Counted from the stretch's first letter, positions 7,342 through 17,426 are shown. The stretch: DNA of 64,000 nucleotides from Pantoea wallisii (GCF_002095485.1 NZ_MLFS01000020.1:1-64000); one strand, 5' to 3'. Translations and numbers: made by a program. The notes: a model not told the origin generated them from the letters alone.

Positions 7342-9255
7342 TCAGCCCCGCGCGGCGCGCCAGTAGCCGATTAATCGCAGGTAGTTGCCTTTCACCGTCT
7401 CAATCAGCGCTTTGTCATCCAGCTCGCCGTTCAGCCACTGACGTGAAGGCTGGCCGAAGATGGTGCGCCCGACAGCAAAGCCCTTCACCCAGGGCGCCTG
7501 TGCCGCTGCGGCGAAGCCCGCTTTCAACTTCTCTTCCGGCGCGTCAAGGCCGAGCAGCAGAATGCCGCGGCAGTGGGGATCATTCTGCTCGATCAGTCCG
7601 CTAATCGCCTGCCAGCTCTCTGCGGAGAGCGGCGGCAGTTTCCACCAGTCCGGCTGAATCCCCATACTGTAGAAGTGGCTCAGCATATCGTAGTAGTACG
7701 ACTCTTTACGGTCCGGGTTACTCTCCGGCAGAATCACTTCCAGCAGCAGCTCATGTCCGCTCTTGTTACAGCCTTTCCACACGTCAAGAATCAGATCATC
7801 CTGCTCTTTACGCAGTTCGGCACTGTCGTGCGGATGGTAAAACACCAGGCACTTCACCACGTGCTCTGCCGGCCAGTCGACCAGCTGAGAGCCGATGTTG
7901 CCGTGCTCCAGGCGCAGCGGACGCGAGCTGGGTAACTCAATCGGGCGGCCAATCCACCAGTGCTTACCGGTGATGGCGTTCAGCGCTTTCTGGCCGTAAG
8001 TGGTATCCGCCAGAATGCCGCTCTTTTCATTCAGGCCCGCTTCATCGGCCGCTTCCTGCGCGGCCTGCAGCAGCAGCAGTTTCAACTGTGGAATGCGATC
8101 TTCACTGACGCCCGCTTCGCGCGCCATATCCGCCAGCTGTTTACGGTGGTCAAATGCGAACACGTTAAGCTCCGGCCACTGCTGCTTGCGGGTGGTTACG
8201 CGGTGCAGATGGTTCAGACGCGCGTCCAGATCCGGGCGTTTCACCGCCTTATCGCGGCTGAGGAAGTCATCCAGCTCCTCTTTGGTCGGCATCGCCGGCG
8301 CACAGCCGTGGCGCGAAACCACCAGCGCGCCGCAGGCGTTGGCGTAGCGGCACGCCTGTTCCCAGCTCTCATCATTCAGCCAGCCGCGCAGCAGACCGGA
8401 CATAAAGGCATCGCCGGCGCCCAGCACGTTCAGTACTTCAACGCGTACGCCGCTCTGCAGTTTAGTCTGCTCCCAGCTGTCCGGAATATCACCTTCAAAC
8501 ACCACGCAACCCAGCGGGCCGCGCTTACACACCAATGTGGCTTTACTCGCCTGACGCACGTTTTTCAGCGCGGTCAGGGTATCGGTGCTGCCGCCGGCAA
8601 TATGGAACTCCTCTTCCGTACCTACGATCAGATCGAAATAGTGCACCACTTCCTGCAGCTGCCGTGTCACCTGGCCGGACTCAATGAAACGCGTTTCACC
8701 GTCGCCCAGCGATGTCAGGCCCCACAGCACCGGACGGTAGTCGATATCCAGCGCGGTACGCAGCCCGTTGCGTTTAGCGATATCCAGCGCTTTCAGCACG
8801 GCGGCACGGGTATCCGGATGTGAGAGGTGCGTGCCGGTCACCGCCACGGCGCGCGAAGAGGTGATGAACGCCTCATCGATATCCTCCGGCACCAGGCCCA
8901 TATCGGCACAGTTATCACGGTAGAAAATCAGCGGGAAGGTCTCTTCATCTTTAATGCCGAGGATGACCAGTCCGGTCAGGCGATCTTTATCAGTAATCAG
9001 CCCATCGGTGTTACAGCCCACGCGCTGGAGCTCTTCACGCAGAAAGCGGCCATTGTGTTCATCGCCAACGCGCGCCAGCATGGCTGATTTCAGCCCCTGA
9101 ATCGCCGTGCCGTAAGCGACATTGCCGGAAGATCCGCCCAGATATTTGTTAAAGCTTGTCATATCCTCCAGGCGCGATCCGATTTGCTGACCGTAAAGGT
9201 CTACGGCGATGCGTCCAATACAAATCACATCAAGCCGCTTCTGTTGTGTACTCAT
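7342..9255 (-). CDS. iolC: 5-dehydro-2-deoxygluconokinase fused to DUF2090 aldolase-like domain
   Basis: A 637-residue two-domain protein. The N-terminal half (about 1-325) is a PfkB/ribokinase-fold kinase that phosphorylates 2-deoxy-5-keto-D-gluconate with ATP; 'GGSSGNVAYGTA' near the start and the signature 'VLNVLGAGDAFMSGLLRGW' with catalytic Asp are visible. The C-terminal half (about 330-637) is DUF2090, with 'FAFDHRKQLADMA', 'VVKCLVFYHP' and 'KGFAVGRTIFGQPSRQWL', resembling class I TIM-barrel aldolases. In Bacillus a separate IolJ cleaves the phosphorylated product; here the fused domain probably does it (inference). I chose ATG 9255-9253 because AAGGAA precedes it at good spacing; an upstream in-frame start would add 18 unrelated residues. 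Confidence 0.93.
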   Translation of the reverse strand: MSTQQKRLDVICIGRIAVDLYGQQIGSRLEDMTSFNKYLGGSSGNVAYGTAIQGLKSAMLARVGDEHNGRFLREELQRVGCNTDGLITDKDRLTGLVILGIKDEETFPLIFYRDNCADMGLVPEDIDEAFITSSRAVAVTGTHLSHPDTRAAVLKALDIAKRNGLRTALDIDYRPVLWGLTSLGDGETRFIESGQVTRQLQEVVHYFDLIVGTEEEFHIAGGSTDTLTALKNVRQASKATLVCKRGPLGCVVFEGDIPDSWEQTKLQSGVRVEVLNVLGAGDAFMSGLLRGWLNDESWEQACRYANACGALVVSRHGCAPAMPTKEELDDFLSRDKAVKRPDLDARLNHLHRVTTRKQQWPELNVFAFDHRKQLADMAREAGVSEDRIPQLKLLLLQAAQEAADEAGLNEKSGILADTTYGQKALNAITGKHWWIGRPIELPSSRPLRLEHGNIGSQLVDWPAEHVVKCLVFYHPHDSAELRKEQDDLILDVWKGCNKSGHELLLEVILPESNPDRKESYYYDMLSHFYSMGIQPDWWKLPPLSAESWQAISGLIEQNDPHCRGILLLGLDAPEEKLKAGFAAAAQAPWVKGFAVGRTIFGQPSRQWLNGELDDKALIETVKGNYLRLIGYWRAARG

Positions 9256-9358
9256 ACCGATGATTTCCTTCTGTGATAAGCAGACACGGCGGGCGCTGTC
9301 GCCCGACATCGAGCGCTTTGCTTCCGGGTTCGTAAAGTGCCTGATTGGCTAGAGTGGC

Positions 9359-9395
9359 AGTATGAGGAATAAAAATTCCAATTTCAATATGAAAT
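9359..9395 (-). promoter_or_regulatory. iolC: iolC promoter overlapped by candidate operator
   Basis: On the minus strand: -35 TTGAAA (9387-9382), 17-bp spacer, -10 CATACT (9364-9359). The inverted pair ATTTCA-ATA-TGAAAT (9381-9395) covers the -35 element, as expected for a repressor site. The 5' UTR would be about 100 nt. Confidence 0.55.
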
Positions 9396-9698
9396 GAAAC
9401 ATCCATCGCGATTTTGTGAGCCAGGTAAAAGTCTGGCTGAGCCGCAATAAGCACCACTCTGAAAGCAGCGATTTCATGCATGCTCTGGCTTGTGAGCCAG
9501 GTCGCAGGAAAACCGAGGTGAACAGAGGAAGCTACTGAGATGAAATGAAATTTCGTTATGCCAGTTAAATCATAATCTGCTGTTCCACTTTACCCGGGCT
9601 TAACGCTGTTACCGCCTGCGTTTCATTGCTGAATTTGATCTCCATCGCAAAATGAAATGTTTCTTCTGTAATCATGTTTTATGAAAAAAATATTTGTT

Positions 9699-9704
9699 TA
9701 TAAT
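9699..9704 (+). promoter_or_regulatory. iolD: iolD -10 element
   Basis: A perfect TATAAT about 100 bp before iolD. The -35 region (GTTTTA-like) is poor, which is usual for a promoter that needs activation or is tightly regulated. ATGAAAT at 9652-9658 lies just upstream. Confidence 0.5.
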
Positions 9705-9803
9705 CGCCACACGTTTCACTTAATCCGCGGGTGCCGTAAACGGCAGTCACACCCGAACCGCGTTGTACCGCACGCCGGTACTGGCATGTAAAGGAAGAAG
9801 CAT

Positions 9804-11738
9804 ATGGGCACAATCAGACTTACCACGGCGCAGGCACTGGTGAAATTTCTGGATAACCAGTATCTGAACGTAGACGGCGTTGAAACCAAATTTGTGAAGG
9901 GCATCTTTGCCATTTTCGGCCACGGTAACGTGCTCGGCATGGGCCAGGCGCTGGAGCAGGACAGCGGCGATCTGGTGGTGCATCAGGGGCGTAATGAGCA
10001 GGGCATGGCGCATGCGGCGATCGGTTTTGCCAGGCAGTCACTGCGCCGCCAGATTATCGCCTGTACCTCTTCGGTCGGGCCCGGCGCGGCGAATATGATT
10101 ACCGCCGCCGCCACCGCGACTGCGAACCGCATTCCTTTACTGCTGCTGCCGGGTGATGTGTTTGCTACCCGCCAGCCAGACCCGGTACTGCAACAGATTG
10201 AGCAGAGTCACGATCTCAGCATCAGCACCAACGATGCGTTCCGCGCCGTGAGTAAATACTGGGACCGCGTCAGCCGTCCTGAGCAGCTGATGACCGCCTG
10301 TATCAACGCCATGCGCGTGCTGACCGATCCCGCAGAAACCGGTGCGGTTACGCTGTCGCTGCCGCAGGATGTGCAGGGCGAAGCCTGGGACTTCCCGGAC
10401 TACTTCTTCCAGAAGCGCGTTCACCTGCTGGATCGTCGCCTGCCCGTGGCGGCGCAGCTGGACGCCGCCCTGGCGCTGATCGCGAGCAAGCACAAGCCGC
10501 TGATCGTGGTGGGCGGTGGGGTGAAATATTCCGATGCAGGTGCAGCGCTGCTGAAATTTGCCGAGCGTTTCAATATTCCCTTTGCCGAAACGCAGGCCGG
10601 CAAGGGCACTATCGTCTCTGACCATCCGCTGAACGTGGGCGGCGTGGGTGAAACGGGCTGCCTGGCGGCGAACCTGCTGGCAAAAGAGGCCGATCTGGTG
10701 ATTGGTATCGGTACGCGCTACACCGATTTCACTACCGCCTCTAAGTGGATCTTCCAGCATCCGGATATCCGTTACCTCAACATTAACGTCAACAATTTCG
10801 ACAGCTACAAGCTGGATGGGGTGCAGCTGCTGGCCGATGCGCGTGAGGGGCTGACGGCACTGGAGAAAGGTCTGCAGGGCTTCGAGAACCACTGGGGCGA
10901 TCAGATCAATCAGGCGCAGAGCAAGCTGCTGAAAGAGACGCAGCGCGTCTATGCCGCCACGTTTAACACGGACGATTTCATTCCGGAAATTGCCGACCAC
11001 ATCGATCGTGAAGCGTTGTTTGCCGAATTTGAGCGTTTAACTCAATCAGTACTGACGCAGAGTAGCGTGCTGGGCACCCTGAATGAGCAGCTCCCAAAGG
11101 ATGCAGTGATTGTTGCCGCAGCGGGCAGTCTGCCGGGCGACCTGCAGCGCGTATGGCGCACCAAAGATTACAACGCGTACCACGTTGAGTACGGCTACTC
11201 GTGCATGGGCTATGAAGTGAATGCCGCGCTGGGCGTGAAGCTGGCGCAGCCACATCGCGAAGTCTACGCAATGGTGGGCGATGGCTCATTCATGATGCTG
11301 CACTCAGAGCTGGTCACCTCCATCCAGGAGGGCGCGAAGATCAACGTCATTCTGCTGGATAACATGACCAACGGCTGCATCAACAACCTGCAGATGGAAC
11401 ACGGTATGGACAGCTTTACTACCGAGTTCCGCTTCCGTAATGCGGAGGGCGGCAAGCTGGACGGCGGCTTCATCCCGGTTGATTTCGCGGCGATTGCCGG
11501 GGGCTACGGCTGTAAAACCTATCGCGTCACCACGCTGGAGCAGCTTGAAGCGGCGCTGATTGATGCACAGAAACAGACCGTCTCTACGCTTATCGACATT
11601 AAAGTGCTGCCGAAAACCATGGTGCACAAATATTTCAGCTGGTGGCATGTGGGTGTTGCCCAGACCTCAACCTCTGAGCGTACGCAGCAGGTGGCTGACA
11701 AGCTGAATCAAAATATCGATCAGGCGCGTAAATATTAA
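9804..11738 (+). CDS. iolD: 3D-(3,5/4)-trihydroxycyclohexane-1,2-dione hydrolase
   Basis: A 644-residue thiamine-diphosphate enzyme that opens the ring of the diketone made by IolE to give 5-deoxy-D-glucuronate. The three domains of the acetolactate synthase family are visible: N-terminal Pyr domain ('[14 protein letters not shown]', '[13 protein letters not shown]' with the activating Glu), the middle domain from about residue 200, and the C-terminal TPP-binding motif '[16 protein letters not shown]' followed by '[11 protein letters not shown]'. Start ATG 9804 follows AAGGAAGAAG. It heads the iolDGE operon; a short GGCCGG/CCGGCC hairpin (11744-11760) separates it from iolG without a strong T-run. 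Confidence 0.96.
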   Translation: MGTIRLTTAQALVKFLDNQYLNVDGVETKFVKGIFAIFGHGNVLGMGQALEQDSGDLVVHQGRNEQGMAHAAIGFARQSLRRQIIACTSSVGPGAANMITAAATATANRIPLLLLPGDVFATRQPDPVLQQIEQSHDLSISTNDAFRAVSKYWDRVSRPEQLMTACINAMRVLTDPAETGAVTLSLPQDVQGEAWDFPDYFFQKRVHLLDRRLPVAAQLDAALALIASKHKPLIVVGGGVKYSDAGAALLKFAERFNIPFAETQAGKGTIVSDHPLNVGGVGETGCLAANLLAKEADLVIGIGTRYTDFTTASKWIFQHPDIRYLNINVNNFDSYKLDGVQLLADAREGLTALEKGLQGFENHWGDQINQAQSKLLKETQRVYAATFNTDDFIPEIADHIDREALFAEFERLTQSVLTQSSVLGTLNEQLPKDAVIVAAAGSLPGDLQRVWRTKDYNAYHVEYGYSCMGYEVNAALGVKLAQPHREVYAMVGDGSFMMLHSELVTSIQEGAKINVILLDNMTNGCINNLQMEHGMDSFTTEFRFRNAEGGKLDGGFIPVDFAAIAGGYGCKTYRVTTLEQLEAALIDAQKQTVSTLIDIKVLPKTMVHKYFSWWHVGVAQTSTSERTQQVADKLNQNIDQARKY

Positions 11739-11743
11739 TATTC

Positions 11744-11760
11744 GGCCGGATTTTCCGGCC
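11744..11760 (+). other. Stem-loop between iolD and iolG
   Basis: GGCCGG, loop ATTTT, CCGGCC, followed by ACGTTTTACC. It is a weak attenuator or mRNA 3'-end stabiliser rather than a full terminator. Confidence 0.4.
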
Positions 11761-11798
11761 ACGTTTTACCCTACTTATCCGACTCTACAGGTGTAATT

Positions 11799-12812
11799 AT
11801 GACGCTCAAACTCGGTGTAATTGGTACTGGCGCAATCGGCCAGGAGCATATCCGTCGCTGCAACAACGTATTGCAGGGCGCAAAAGTAGTGGCAGTGTCC
11901 GATATTAATACCGACGGCGCCCGCGCGGCGTTACAGCGCCTGAACATCGATGCTCAGGTGTATCAGGATGGCCATGAAGTGATTAACTCGCCAGAAGTTG
12001 ACGCCGTACTGGTGACCTCATGGGATCCAACACACGAAGAGTTTACGCTGGCCGCCATCGCGGCGGGTAAACCGGTGTTCTGTGAAAAGCCGCTGGCGCT
12101 GAGCGCAGAGGGCTGCCGCCGGATTGTTGATGCCGAGATCAAACACGGTAAGCGCCTGGTGCAGGTCGGTTTTATGCGCCCTTACGATGCCGGCTATCGC
12201 GCGCTGAAAAAAGTGATCACTGACGGTGAGATCGGCGAGCCGCTGATGCTGCACTGTGCGCACCGCAATCAGAGCGTTGGCGAGAATTACACCACCGATA
12301 TGGCGATCACGAATACCCTGATTCATGAACTGGACGTGCTGCGCTGGCTGACCGAGGACGACTACAAAAGCGTGCAGGTGGTGTTCCCGCGCACGACCTC
12401 AAAATCACACGCCAAACTGAAAGATCCGCAAATCGTGCTGTTTGAAACGCAGAAAGGCATTCGCATTGATGTCGAAATCTTCGTGAACTGCGCCTACGGC
12501 TACGACATCCAGTGTGAAGTGGTGGGCGAAGAGGGTATCGCGAAGCTGCCTGAACCTTCTGCGATCCAGACGCGTAAAAACGCGCGCCTCGGCAATGCGC
12601 TGCTGACCGACTGGAAAGACCGCTTTATTGATGCCTACGACGTTGAGCTGCAGGCGTTTATCAATGATGTGAAAGCCGGTGAGCTGACCGGACCTTCAGC
12701 CTGGGATGGCTTTGCGGCATCCGTGGCGGCCGACGCCTGCCTGAAAGCGCAGAACAGCGGTGGAATTGAGCCGGTGGATATGCCATCACGTCCGGATTTC
12801 TACGCCAGATAA
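11799..12812 (+). CDS. iolG: Inositol 2-dehydrogenase
   Basis: A 337-residue NAD+-dependent Gfo/Idh/MocA oxidoreductase that oxidises myo-inositol to scyllo-inosose, the entry step of the pathway. The Rossmann motif '[13 protein letters not shown]' is at residues 5-17, the catalytic lysine motif 'CEKPLAL' near residue 97, and the active-site Asp/His region '[12 protein letters not shown]' near residue 170. It is the second gene of iolDGE, 60 bp after iolD and 45 bp before iolE. Confidence 0.95.
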   Translation: MTLKLGVIGTGAIGQEHIRRCNNVLQGAKVVAVSDINTDGARAALQRLNIDAQVYQDGHEVINSPEVDAVLVTSWDPTHEEFTLAAIAAGKPVFCEKPLALSAEGCRRIVDAEIKHGKRLVQVGFMRPYDAGYRALKKVITDGEIGEPLMLHCAHRNQSVGENYTTDMAITNTLIHELDVLRWLTEDDYKSVQVVFPRTTSKSHAKLKDPQIVLFETQKGIRIDVEIFVNCAYGYDIQCEVVGEEGIAKLPEPSAIQTRKNARLGNALLTDWKDRFIDAYDVELQAFINDVKAGELTGPSAWDGFAASVAADACLKAQNSGGIEPVDMPSRPDFYAR

Positions 12813-12857
12813 TTGCGCCGTGCGCATGTTGACCTCTATCAGAATCAGGGATTTGCA

Positions 12858-13754
12858 ATGAACAAAGACAACGTAAAGCTGGCGATTGCACCGATCGGCT
12901 GGACCAACGATGACATGCCAGAGCTGGGTAGCGAGAACACCTTCCAGCAGACGGTAAGCGAGATGGCGCTGGCCGGCTTTACCGGCAGCGAAGTGGGCAG
13001 TAAATACCCGAAAGATCCGGCGATACTGAAACCGATGCTGGAGATACGTGGCATCCAGATCTGCAACGCGTGGTTCAGCACCTTCTTCGCGAATGGTGAT
13101 AAAGCGAAAACCATTGATGAGTTCATCAATCACATGAACTTCCTGCATGCGATGGGTGCGCGGGTGATTGGCTGCTCCGAGCAGAGCAAAAGCATTCAGG
13201 GCACCACGCTGCCGGTGCTGGAGCAGAAGCCGATCTTCACCGACGAGGAGTGGCGCCTGACAGCGGAAGGCTACAACGAGCTGGCCGATATCGCTGCGAA
13301 GAAGGGCATGCGCGTAACGCTGCACCACCACATGGGCACCGGCATTCAGACGCCTGCAGAGATTGATCGTTTCATGGCGCTGACCAATGACAACGTGGGG
13401 CTGCTGTATGACACCGGCCATATCTACTACTCCGAAGGGTCACAGCAGGCGATGCTGGATATCCTGACGCAATACCTGCCGCGTATTTTCCACGTCCACC
13501 TGAAAGACGTGCGCGACAGCGTAGTGACCGAAGTGCGTGAGAAATCGTTATCCTTCCTCGACGGCGTGAAGAGAGGCACCTTTACCGTACCGGGCGATGG
13601 CGTGATTGATTTCAAACCGGTGTTCAAAATCCTCGACGATTACGGCTATAAAGGCTGGATGGTGGTGGAAGCAGAACAGGACCCGGCGCTTGCCAATCCG
13701 TTCGAATATGCAGTGAAAGCGCGTCAATATATCCGCGAAAACACCGGGCTGTAA
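12858..13754 (+). CDS. iolE: myo-Inosose-2 dehydratase
   Basis: A 298-residue TIM-barrel lyase of the AP-endonuclease/xylose-isomerase-like family that dehydrates scyllo-inosose to the trihydroxycyclohexanedione used by IolD. '[15 protein letters not shown]' at the N-terminus and metal-site residues in '[14 protein letters not shown]' and '[11 protein letters not shown]' fit the family. ATG 12858 is preferred over an upstream in-frame start because AGGG precedes it and the family starts '[15 protein letters not shown]'. It is the last gene of the operon and is followed by a palindromic repeat element. Confidence 0.95.
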   Translation: MNKDNVKLAIAPIGWTNDDMPELGSENTFQQTVSEMALAGFTGSEVGSKYPKDPAILKPMLEIRGIQICNAWFSTFFANGDKAKTIDEFINHMNFLHAMGARVIGCSEQSKSIQGTTLPVLEQKPIFTDEEWRLTAEGYNELADIAAKKGMRVTLHHHMGTGIQTPAEIDRFMALTNDNVGLLYDTGHIYYSEGSQQAMLDILTQYLPRIFHVHLKDVRDSVVTEVREKSLSFLDGVKRGTFTVPGDGVIDFKPVFKILDDYGYKGWMVVEAEQDPALANPFEYAVKARQYIRENTGL

Positions 13755-13770
13755 GCTCAGGTTCTTACAC

Positions 13771-13830
13771 GCGCAATGAATTGCGCCGCTACAGATAGTG
13801 TGCATATGGGTAGCGGCGCGATTGGTTGCG
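13771..13830. repeat. Palindromic intergenic repeat (GTAGCGGCGC type)
   Basis: An inverted repeat with arms 'GCGCCGCTAC' (13783-13792) and 'GTAGCGGCGC' (13810-13819), each preceded or followed by a smaller GCGCAAT-like hairpin. The same GTAGCGGCGC core recurs at 18245. It sits after iolE and may act as an mRNA 3'-end structure. Confidence 0.65.
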
Positions 13831-13843
13831 TATATCAGCGGAA

Positions 13844-14293
13844 TTAATGTAGTTTACTTATTTTATTATCTTTATCTAACAGATAACTTCCAGAGTCAGA
13901 GCTGAATATAACGTTATTACCTCGCGTGCGCTGAATTTTCATCAGTAAGTTCTTATCAAGGCAATTTGCAGGCGGCTGCATGTCATCAAAACAGATGCGA
14001 TCTTGTTGCTCCAGTGGCTGATAACCTTCACCAATTTCATAAAAATAGTAACTTATAGCACCATTTTCATTAAATGGATTAATCTTGTATTTTTCTAATA
14101 TCTGTTGTCGATTACTCAACCACCATTTTATTTTTTTATTATCAGAGTAAGGAAACTGATCTACGATGATAGAGGCGGAGTAGTGATCCTGATGGACATT
14201 AATAATGTAAACCTTCCTGAAATTTACATAGTAATATAATCCACCAGTTAGTGCAGCGCTTAATATCAATCCTGCCAATATTTTATTATTCAT
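13844..14293 (-). CDS. DUF943 family membrane-anchored protein
   Basis: A 149-residue protein with one N-terminal hydrophobic segment (about 5-23) and a hydrophilic remainder. 'IVDQFPYSDNKKIKWWLSN' and 'DRICFDDMQPPANCLDKN' match the DUF943 family known mainly from enterobacteria. No enzymatic function is established; members often sit beside toxin-immunity or secretion loci, so an immunity or accessory role is possible but unproven. Base use is strikingly A+T-rich against its neighbours, with many AAT, ATA and TTT codons, indicating horizontal acquisition. It stands alone between iolE and glpD, convergent to iolE. Confidence 0.75.
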   Translation of the reverse strand: MNNKILAGLILSAALTGGLYYYVNFRKVYIINVHQDHYSASIIVDQFPYSDNKKIKWWLSNRQQILEKYKINPFNENGAISYYFYEIGEGYQPLEQQDRICFDDMQPPANCLDKNLLMKIQRTRGNNVIFSSDSGSYLLDKDNKISKLH

Positions 14294-14463
14294 TAATGGC
14301 CACTCTCAATTTCAATTACAGCATTCACGTTATCTTGTTAAGGAAAAAACTAATCACTGACGATTTCTTTAATCCAGTTACGGAATATTCAGACGGTAAG
14401 CGGAGCGGCTGGCATTGATCTGGCGCAGTGAATCAGGTGGCGGAGAGGAAAGCGGAAACAAAA

Positions 14464-14487
14464 AACCCCGCTGTGGTAGCGGGGTTT
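14464..14487 (-). terminator. glpD terminator
   Basis: On the minus strand: a CCCCGCT/AGCGGGG stem followed by a T-run (A-run 14458-14465). It lies about 20 bp after the glpD stop. Confidence 0.85.
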
Positions 14488-14506
14488 AGCGCAACAGGTA
14501 AAAGGA

Positions 14507-16015
14507 TTACGAGGCCAGCGAGAGCGCAGGCTTCTGGCCGTTTACCGCCAGCCATTCGCGGATACGCGCCTGCTGGGCGTCGCTCAGCCACATGCCTTGC
14601 TTGGTACGACGCCAGATAGCATCATCCAGCTCACGCACCCACTCGTGCTTCACCAGATAGCGCAGTTCGGCTTCGTAGAACTCATGGCCAAAGTTTTCAC
14701 CCAGATCGTCAATGCTTTTCGCGCCGTCCAGCAGCACTTCGGTGCGGCTGCCGTAGGTGCGGGCAAAGTGGCGCGCCATACCTTCGCTGATAAACGGATA
14801 GCGACGGCGCAGGCCTGCCGCATAATCTTCACGCGTGCCGGAGAAGTCACCGCCCGGCAGCACGGCATTTTTTGTCCAGGCCGGGCCGGCATCCGGATAG
14901 TACTTCGCCAGTTTCTCCAGCGCGTGCTCTGCCAGCTTACGATACGTGGTCAGCTTGCCACCAAACACCGACAGCAGCGGCGCCTGACCATTATCGTCAT
15001 GCACATCCAGCGTGTAATCGCGGGTAATCGCCTGCGGTGAATCGGATTCGTCATCACACAGCGGACGCACGCCGGAGTAGGTCCAGACGATATCATCGCT
15101 GGTCAGCTGCTTTTTAAAGTGCGCGTTGAAGACCTTGAGCAGATAACCGATTTCGTTATCGTCAATTTTCACGTCTTTCGGATCGCCTTTGTACTCCACG
15201 TCGGTAGTACCGATGATAGAGAACTCATCCATCCACGGAATCACAAACACGATACGGTTATCTTCGTTCTGCAGGATGTAAGCCTGTTTCTCGGTGTGTA
15301 CGCGCGGCACCACGATATGGCTGCCTTTGATCAGGCGAATGCCGTACGGCGACTTCAGCTTCAGGCCATCGTCAAAGAACTGCTTCACCCACGGGCCTGC
15401 GGCGTTTACCAGGCCTTTAGCGCGCCAGGTGAAGGTTTTACCGGTATCGACATCTTCCGCTTCCACCATCCACAGGCCCGCTTCACGCCAGGCGCGGGTC
15501 ACGCGGGTGCGGGTGCGCACTTCACCGCCCTTTTTCACCACTTCCTGCGCGTTCAGAACAACCATACGCGCATCATCAACCCAGCAGTCGGAATATTCGA
15601 AACCGCGCGTAATTTCAGGTTTAAGGGCCGATTCCGCGCCAAAACGCAGGCCTTTACTGCCAGGCAGCGTCGTACGCTTGCCGAGGCGGTCGTACATAAA
15701 CAGGCCCATGCGGATCATCCACGCCGGACGCAGGTGCGGACGGTGCGGCAGGCGGAAGCGCATCGGGAATGCAATGTGCGGCGCCATTTTCAGCAGCACT
15801 TCGCGCTCGGCCAGGGCTTCGCCCACCAGGCGAAATTCGTAGTGTTCCAGATAGCGCAGGCCACCGTGGATCAGCTTGGAGCTGGCAGAGGAGGTTGCAC
15901 AGGCCAAATCCCGCGCCTCCAGCATCAGCACTGACAGTCCGCGTCCTGCAGCGTCTACTGCAATGCCGGCACCGTTGATGCCGCCGCCGATCACGATCAG
16001 GTCTTTGGTTTCCAC
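14507..16015 (-). CDS. glpD: Aerobic glycerol-3-phosphate dehydrogenase
   Basis: A 502-residue FAD enzyme peripheral to the inner membrane that oxidises glycerol-3-phosphate to dihydroxyacetone phosphate and feeds electrons to quinone. The FAD motif '[20 protein letters not shown]' starts at residue 7, and long stretches ('[15 protein letters not shown]', '[19 protein letters not shown]', '[11 protein letters not shown]') match E. coli GlpD. The start is GTG 16015-16013, 5 nt after GGAGGAG; the nearby ATG at 16020 is out of frame. It is divergent from glpEGR, with candidate GlpR operators just upstream, and ends at its own terminator. Confidence 0.97.
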   Translation of the reverse strand: METKDLIVIGGGINGAGIAVDAAGRGLSVLMLEARDLACATSSASSKLIHGGLRYLEHYEFRLVGEALAEREVLLKMAPHIAFPMRFRLPHRPHLRPAWMIRMGLFMYDRLGKRTTLPGSKGLRFGAESALKPEITRGFEYSDCWVDDARMVVLNAQEVVKKGGEVRTRTRVTRAWREAGLWMVEAEDVDTGKTFTWRAKGLVNAAGPWVKQFFDDGLKLKSPYGIRLIKGSHIVVPRVHTEKQAYILQNEDNRIVFVIPWMDEFSIIGTTDVEYKGDPKDVKIDDNEIGYLLKVFNAHFKKQLTSDDIVWTYSGVRPLCDDESDSPQAITRDYTLDVHDDNGQAPLLSVFGGKLTTYRKLAEHALEKLAKYYPDAGPAWTKNAVLPGGDFSGTREDYAAGLRRRYPFISEGMARHFARTYGSRTEVLLDGAKSIDDLGENFGHEFYEAELRYLVKHEWVRELDDAIWRRTKQGMWLSDAQQARIREWLAVNGQKPALSLAS

Positions 16016-16028
16016 GTCATCTCCTCCG

Positions 16029-16055
16029 ATGTTCGGAATAGTTCTAAAATGTTCG
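16029..16055. promoter_or_regulatory. Candidate tandem GlpR operators at glpD
   Basis: Two ATGTTCG heptamers at 16029-16035 and 16049-16055, exactly 20 bp (two helical turns) apart, the second followed by TTTTCGAGCGT. GlpR is known to bind tandem 20-bp operators containing this core. They lie immediately upstream of glpD and would repress it in the absence of glycerol-3-phosphate. Confidence 0.6.
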
Positions 16056-16243
16056 TTTTCGAGCGTAATAATAATCGGAAACCAACATTGATGCCAGCGC
16101 TTAACTCAATAAAAACATTCTTGCGTGATATAGCTAACATTTCGGCAGGAAAAAAATCACATAGCCACAGGCTTTGTCAGGTTATCGCGGCAGCTTATCG
16201 GGTTAAACTAGGCGCAAAATGTGACGAAGTAATGAGAGACACC

Positions 16244-16570
16244 ATGGAAACCTTCGAGTGTATCAACGTTCTGCAGGCAAACGAGCAGCTGGCACAGGGT
16301 GCGCAGCTGGTGGATATTCGCGATCAGCAAAGCTATGCCATGGGCCATGCGGCGGGCGCACTGCACCTCTCTAACGACAACCTCGCCGACTTTATCGCGC
16401 AGGCCAGGCACGATCTGCCGGTGCTGGTGATGTGCTACCACGGCAATAGCAGCAAAGGCGCGGCGCAGTTCCTGCTCGGCCAGGGCTTTAGCGATGTCTA
16501 CAGTATTGACGGCGGCTTTGATGCCTGGCGTACGGCTTTCCCGGCGCAGGTCGCCAGCGGCAGCCTGTGA
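16244..16570 (+). CDS. glpE: Thiosulfate sulfurtransferase (rhodanese) GlpE
   Basis: A 108-residue single-domain rhodanese, cytoplasmic, transferring sulfur from thiosulfate to cyanide or thioredoxin. '[15 protein letters not shown]' and the active-site loop '[11 protein letters not shown]' with Cys near residue 64 are diagnostic. The open frame extends far upstream, but ATG 16244 gives the family length and N-terminus ('[10 protein letters not shown]'). It is the first gene of glpEGR, 28 bp before glpG. Confidence 0.95.
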   Translation: METFECINVLQANEQLAQGAQLVDIRDQQSYAMGHAAGALHLSNDNLADFIAQARHDLPVLVMCYHGNSSKGAAQFLLGQGFSDVYSIDGGFDAWRTAFPAQVASGSL

Positions 16571-16598
16571 TTGATCGATAAAGGAAGGAGAGCACCGC

Positions 16599-17426
16599 AT
16601 GATGCGCATTACCCAGTTCAGCCATCCACGCATGGCGCAGGCATTTGTTGATTACATGGCGACGCGCGGCGTAACGCTGCGCATTGAGCGCGAAAGCCAC
16701 TACGTGATTATGCTGGATGATGACAGTAAGCTGGAGATGGTCGAAAACGAACTCGCGCAGTTTGTGCGCGATCCCAACCATCCGCGCTATCAGGCGGCGA
16801 GCTGGAAGAGCGGCAGCACCGAGAGCGGCTTACGCTATGAGCGCAGCAACATCTGGGCGAACATTCGCGCACGCGCAGGCCCCCTCACGCTGACAATCAT
16901 GATCGTCTGTGTGGCCGTCTTCATTCTGATGCAGATCGTGGGGGATGATGTGGCGCTGGATTGGCTGGCATGGCCTGCCGACTCGTCGCAATATTTCCAG
17001 GTATGGCGCTGGTTCAGCCATGCGCTGCTGCACTTTTCGCTGCTGCACATCTTGTTTAACCTGATGTGGTGGTGGTATCTCGGCGGGGCGGTAGAGAAAC
17101 GTCTCGGCAGCGGCAAGCTGTTTGTGATTATGCTGATCTCTGCGCTACTTAGCGGCTGGATGCAGGCTAAATTCAGCGGCGTACTGTTTGGTGGCCTGTC
17201 CGGCGTGGTCTATGCGCTTATGGGTTATTGCTGGCTGCGTGGCGAGCGCGATCCCGAAAGTGGTATTTACCTCGAGCGCGGACTGATTGGCTTCGCTATT
17301 GTATGGCTGGTTATTGGCTGGTACGGCGCGTTTGGCCTGTCGATTGCGAATGCCGCGCACGTCACCGGGTTGCTGGTTGGCCTGGCGATGGCATTTGTTG
17401 ATACGCGCAAAATCGCGCGTCGCTAG
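16599..17426 (+). CDS. glpG: Rhomboid intramembrane serine protease GlpG
   Basis: A 275-residue inner-membrane protease with a cytoplasmic N-terminal domain (about 1-90) and six transmembrane helices. The catalytic dyad is in the expected places: Ser201 in '[13 protein letters not shown]' and His254 in 'NAAHVTG'; the loop '[24 protein letters not shown]' with the conserved His and Asn is intact. It cleaves membrane proteins within their transmembrane helices; in Shigella/E. coli relatives it takes part in quality control of orphan membrane proteins. It is the middle gene of glpEGR. Confidence 0.96.
   Translation: MMRITQFSHPRMAQAFVDYMATRGVTLRIERESHYVIMLDDDSKLEMVENELAQFVRDPNHPRYQAASWKSGSTESGLRYERSNIWANIRARAGPLTLTIMIVCVAVFILMQIVGDDVALDWLAWPADSSQYFQVWRWFSHALLHFSLLHILFNLMWWWYLGGAVEKRLGSGKLFVIMLISALLSGWMQAKFSGVLFGGLSGVVYALMGYCWLRGERDPESGIYLERGLIGFAIVWLVIGWYGAFGLSIANAAHVTGLLVGLAMAFVDTRKIARR

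Larger units (their letters stand above)
9256..9803. other. 548-bp divergent control region between iolC and iolD
   Basis: No gene seen. The stretch contains promoters for iolC (left) and iolD (right) and a dense set of ATTTCAT/ATGAAAT motifs: 9381-9395 (inverted pair), 9471-9477, 9540-9554 (ATGAAAT running into the palindrome GAAATTTC) and 9652-9663 (ATGAAAT running into the GAAA-TG-TTTC palindrome). This is consistent with repression of both arms by one regulator. Confidence 0.65.

Noticed and set aside
10137-11000. A 287-codon open frame antisense to iolD
   Set aside because: Antisense shadow of a clear enzyme gene; no supporting signal.
16100-16243. Possible CRP site upstream of glpE (ATCACATAGCCACAG)
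   Set aside because: Only one half agrees with the consensus; too weak to report as a feature.
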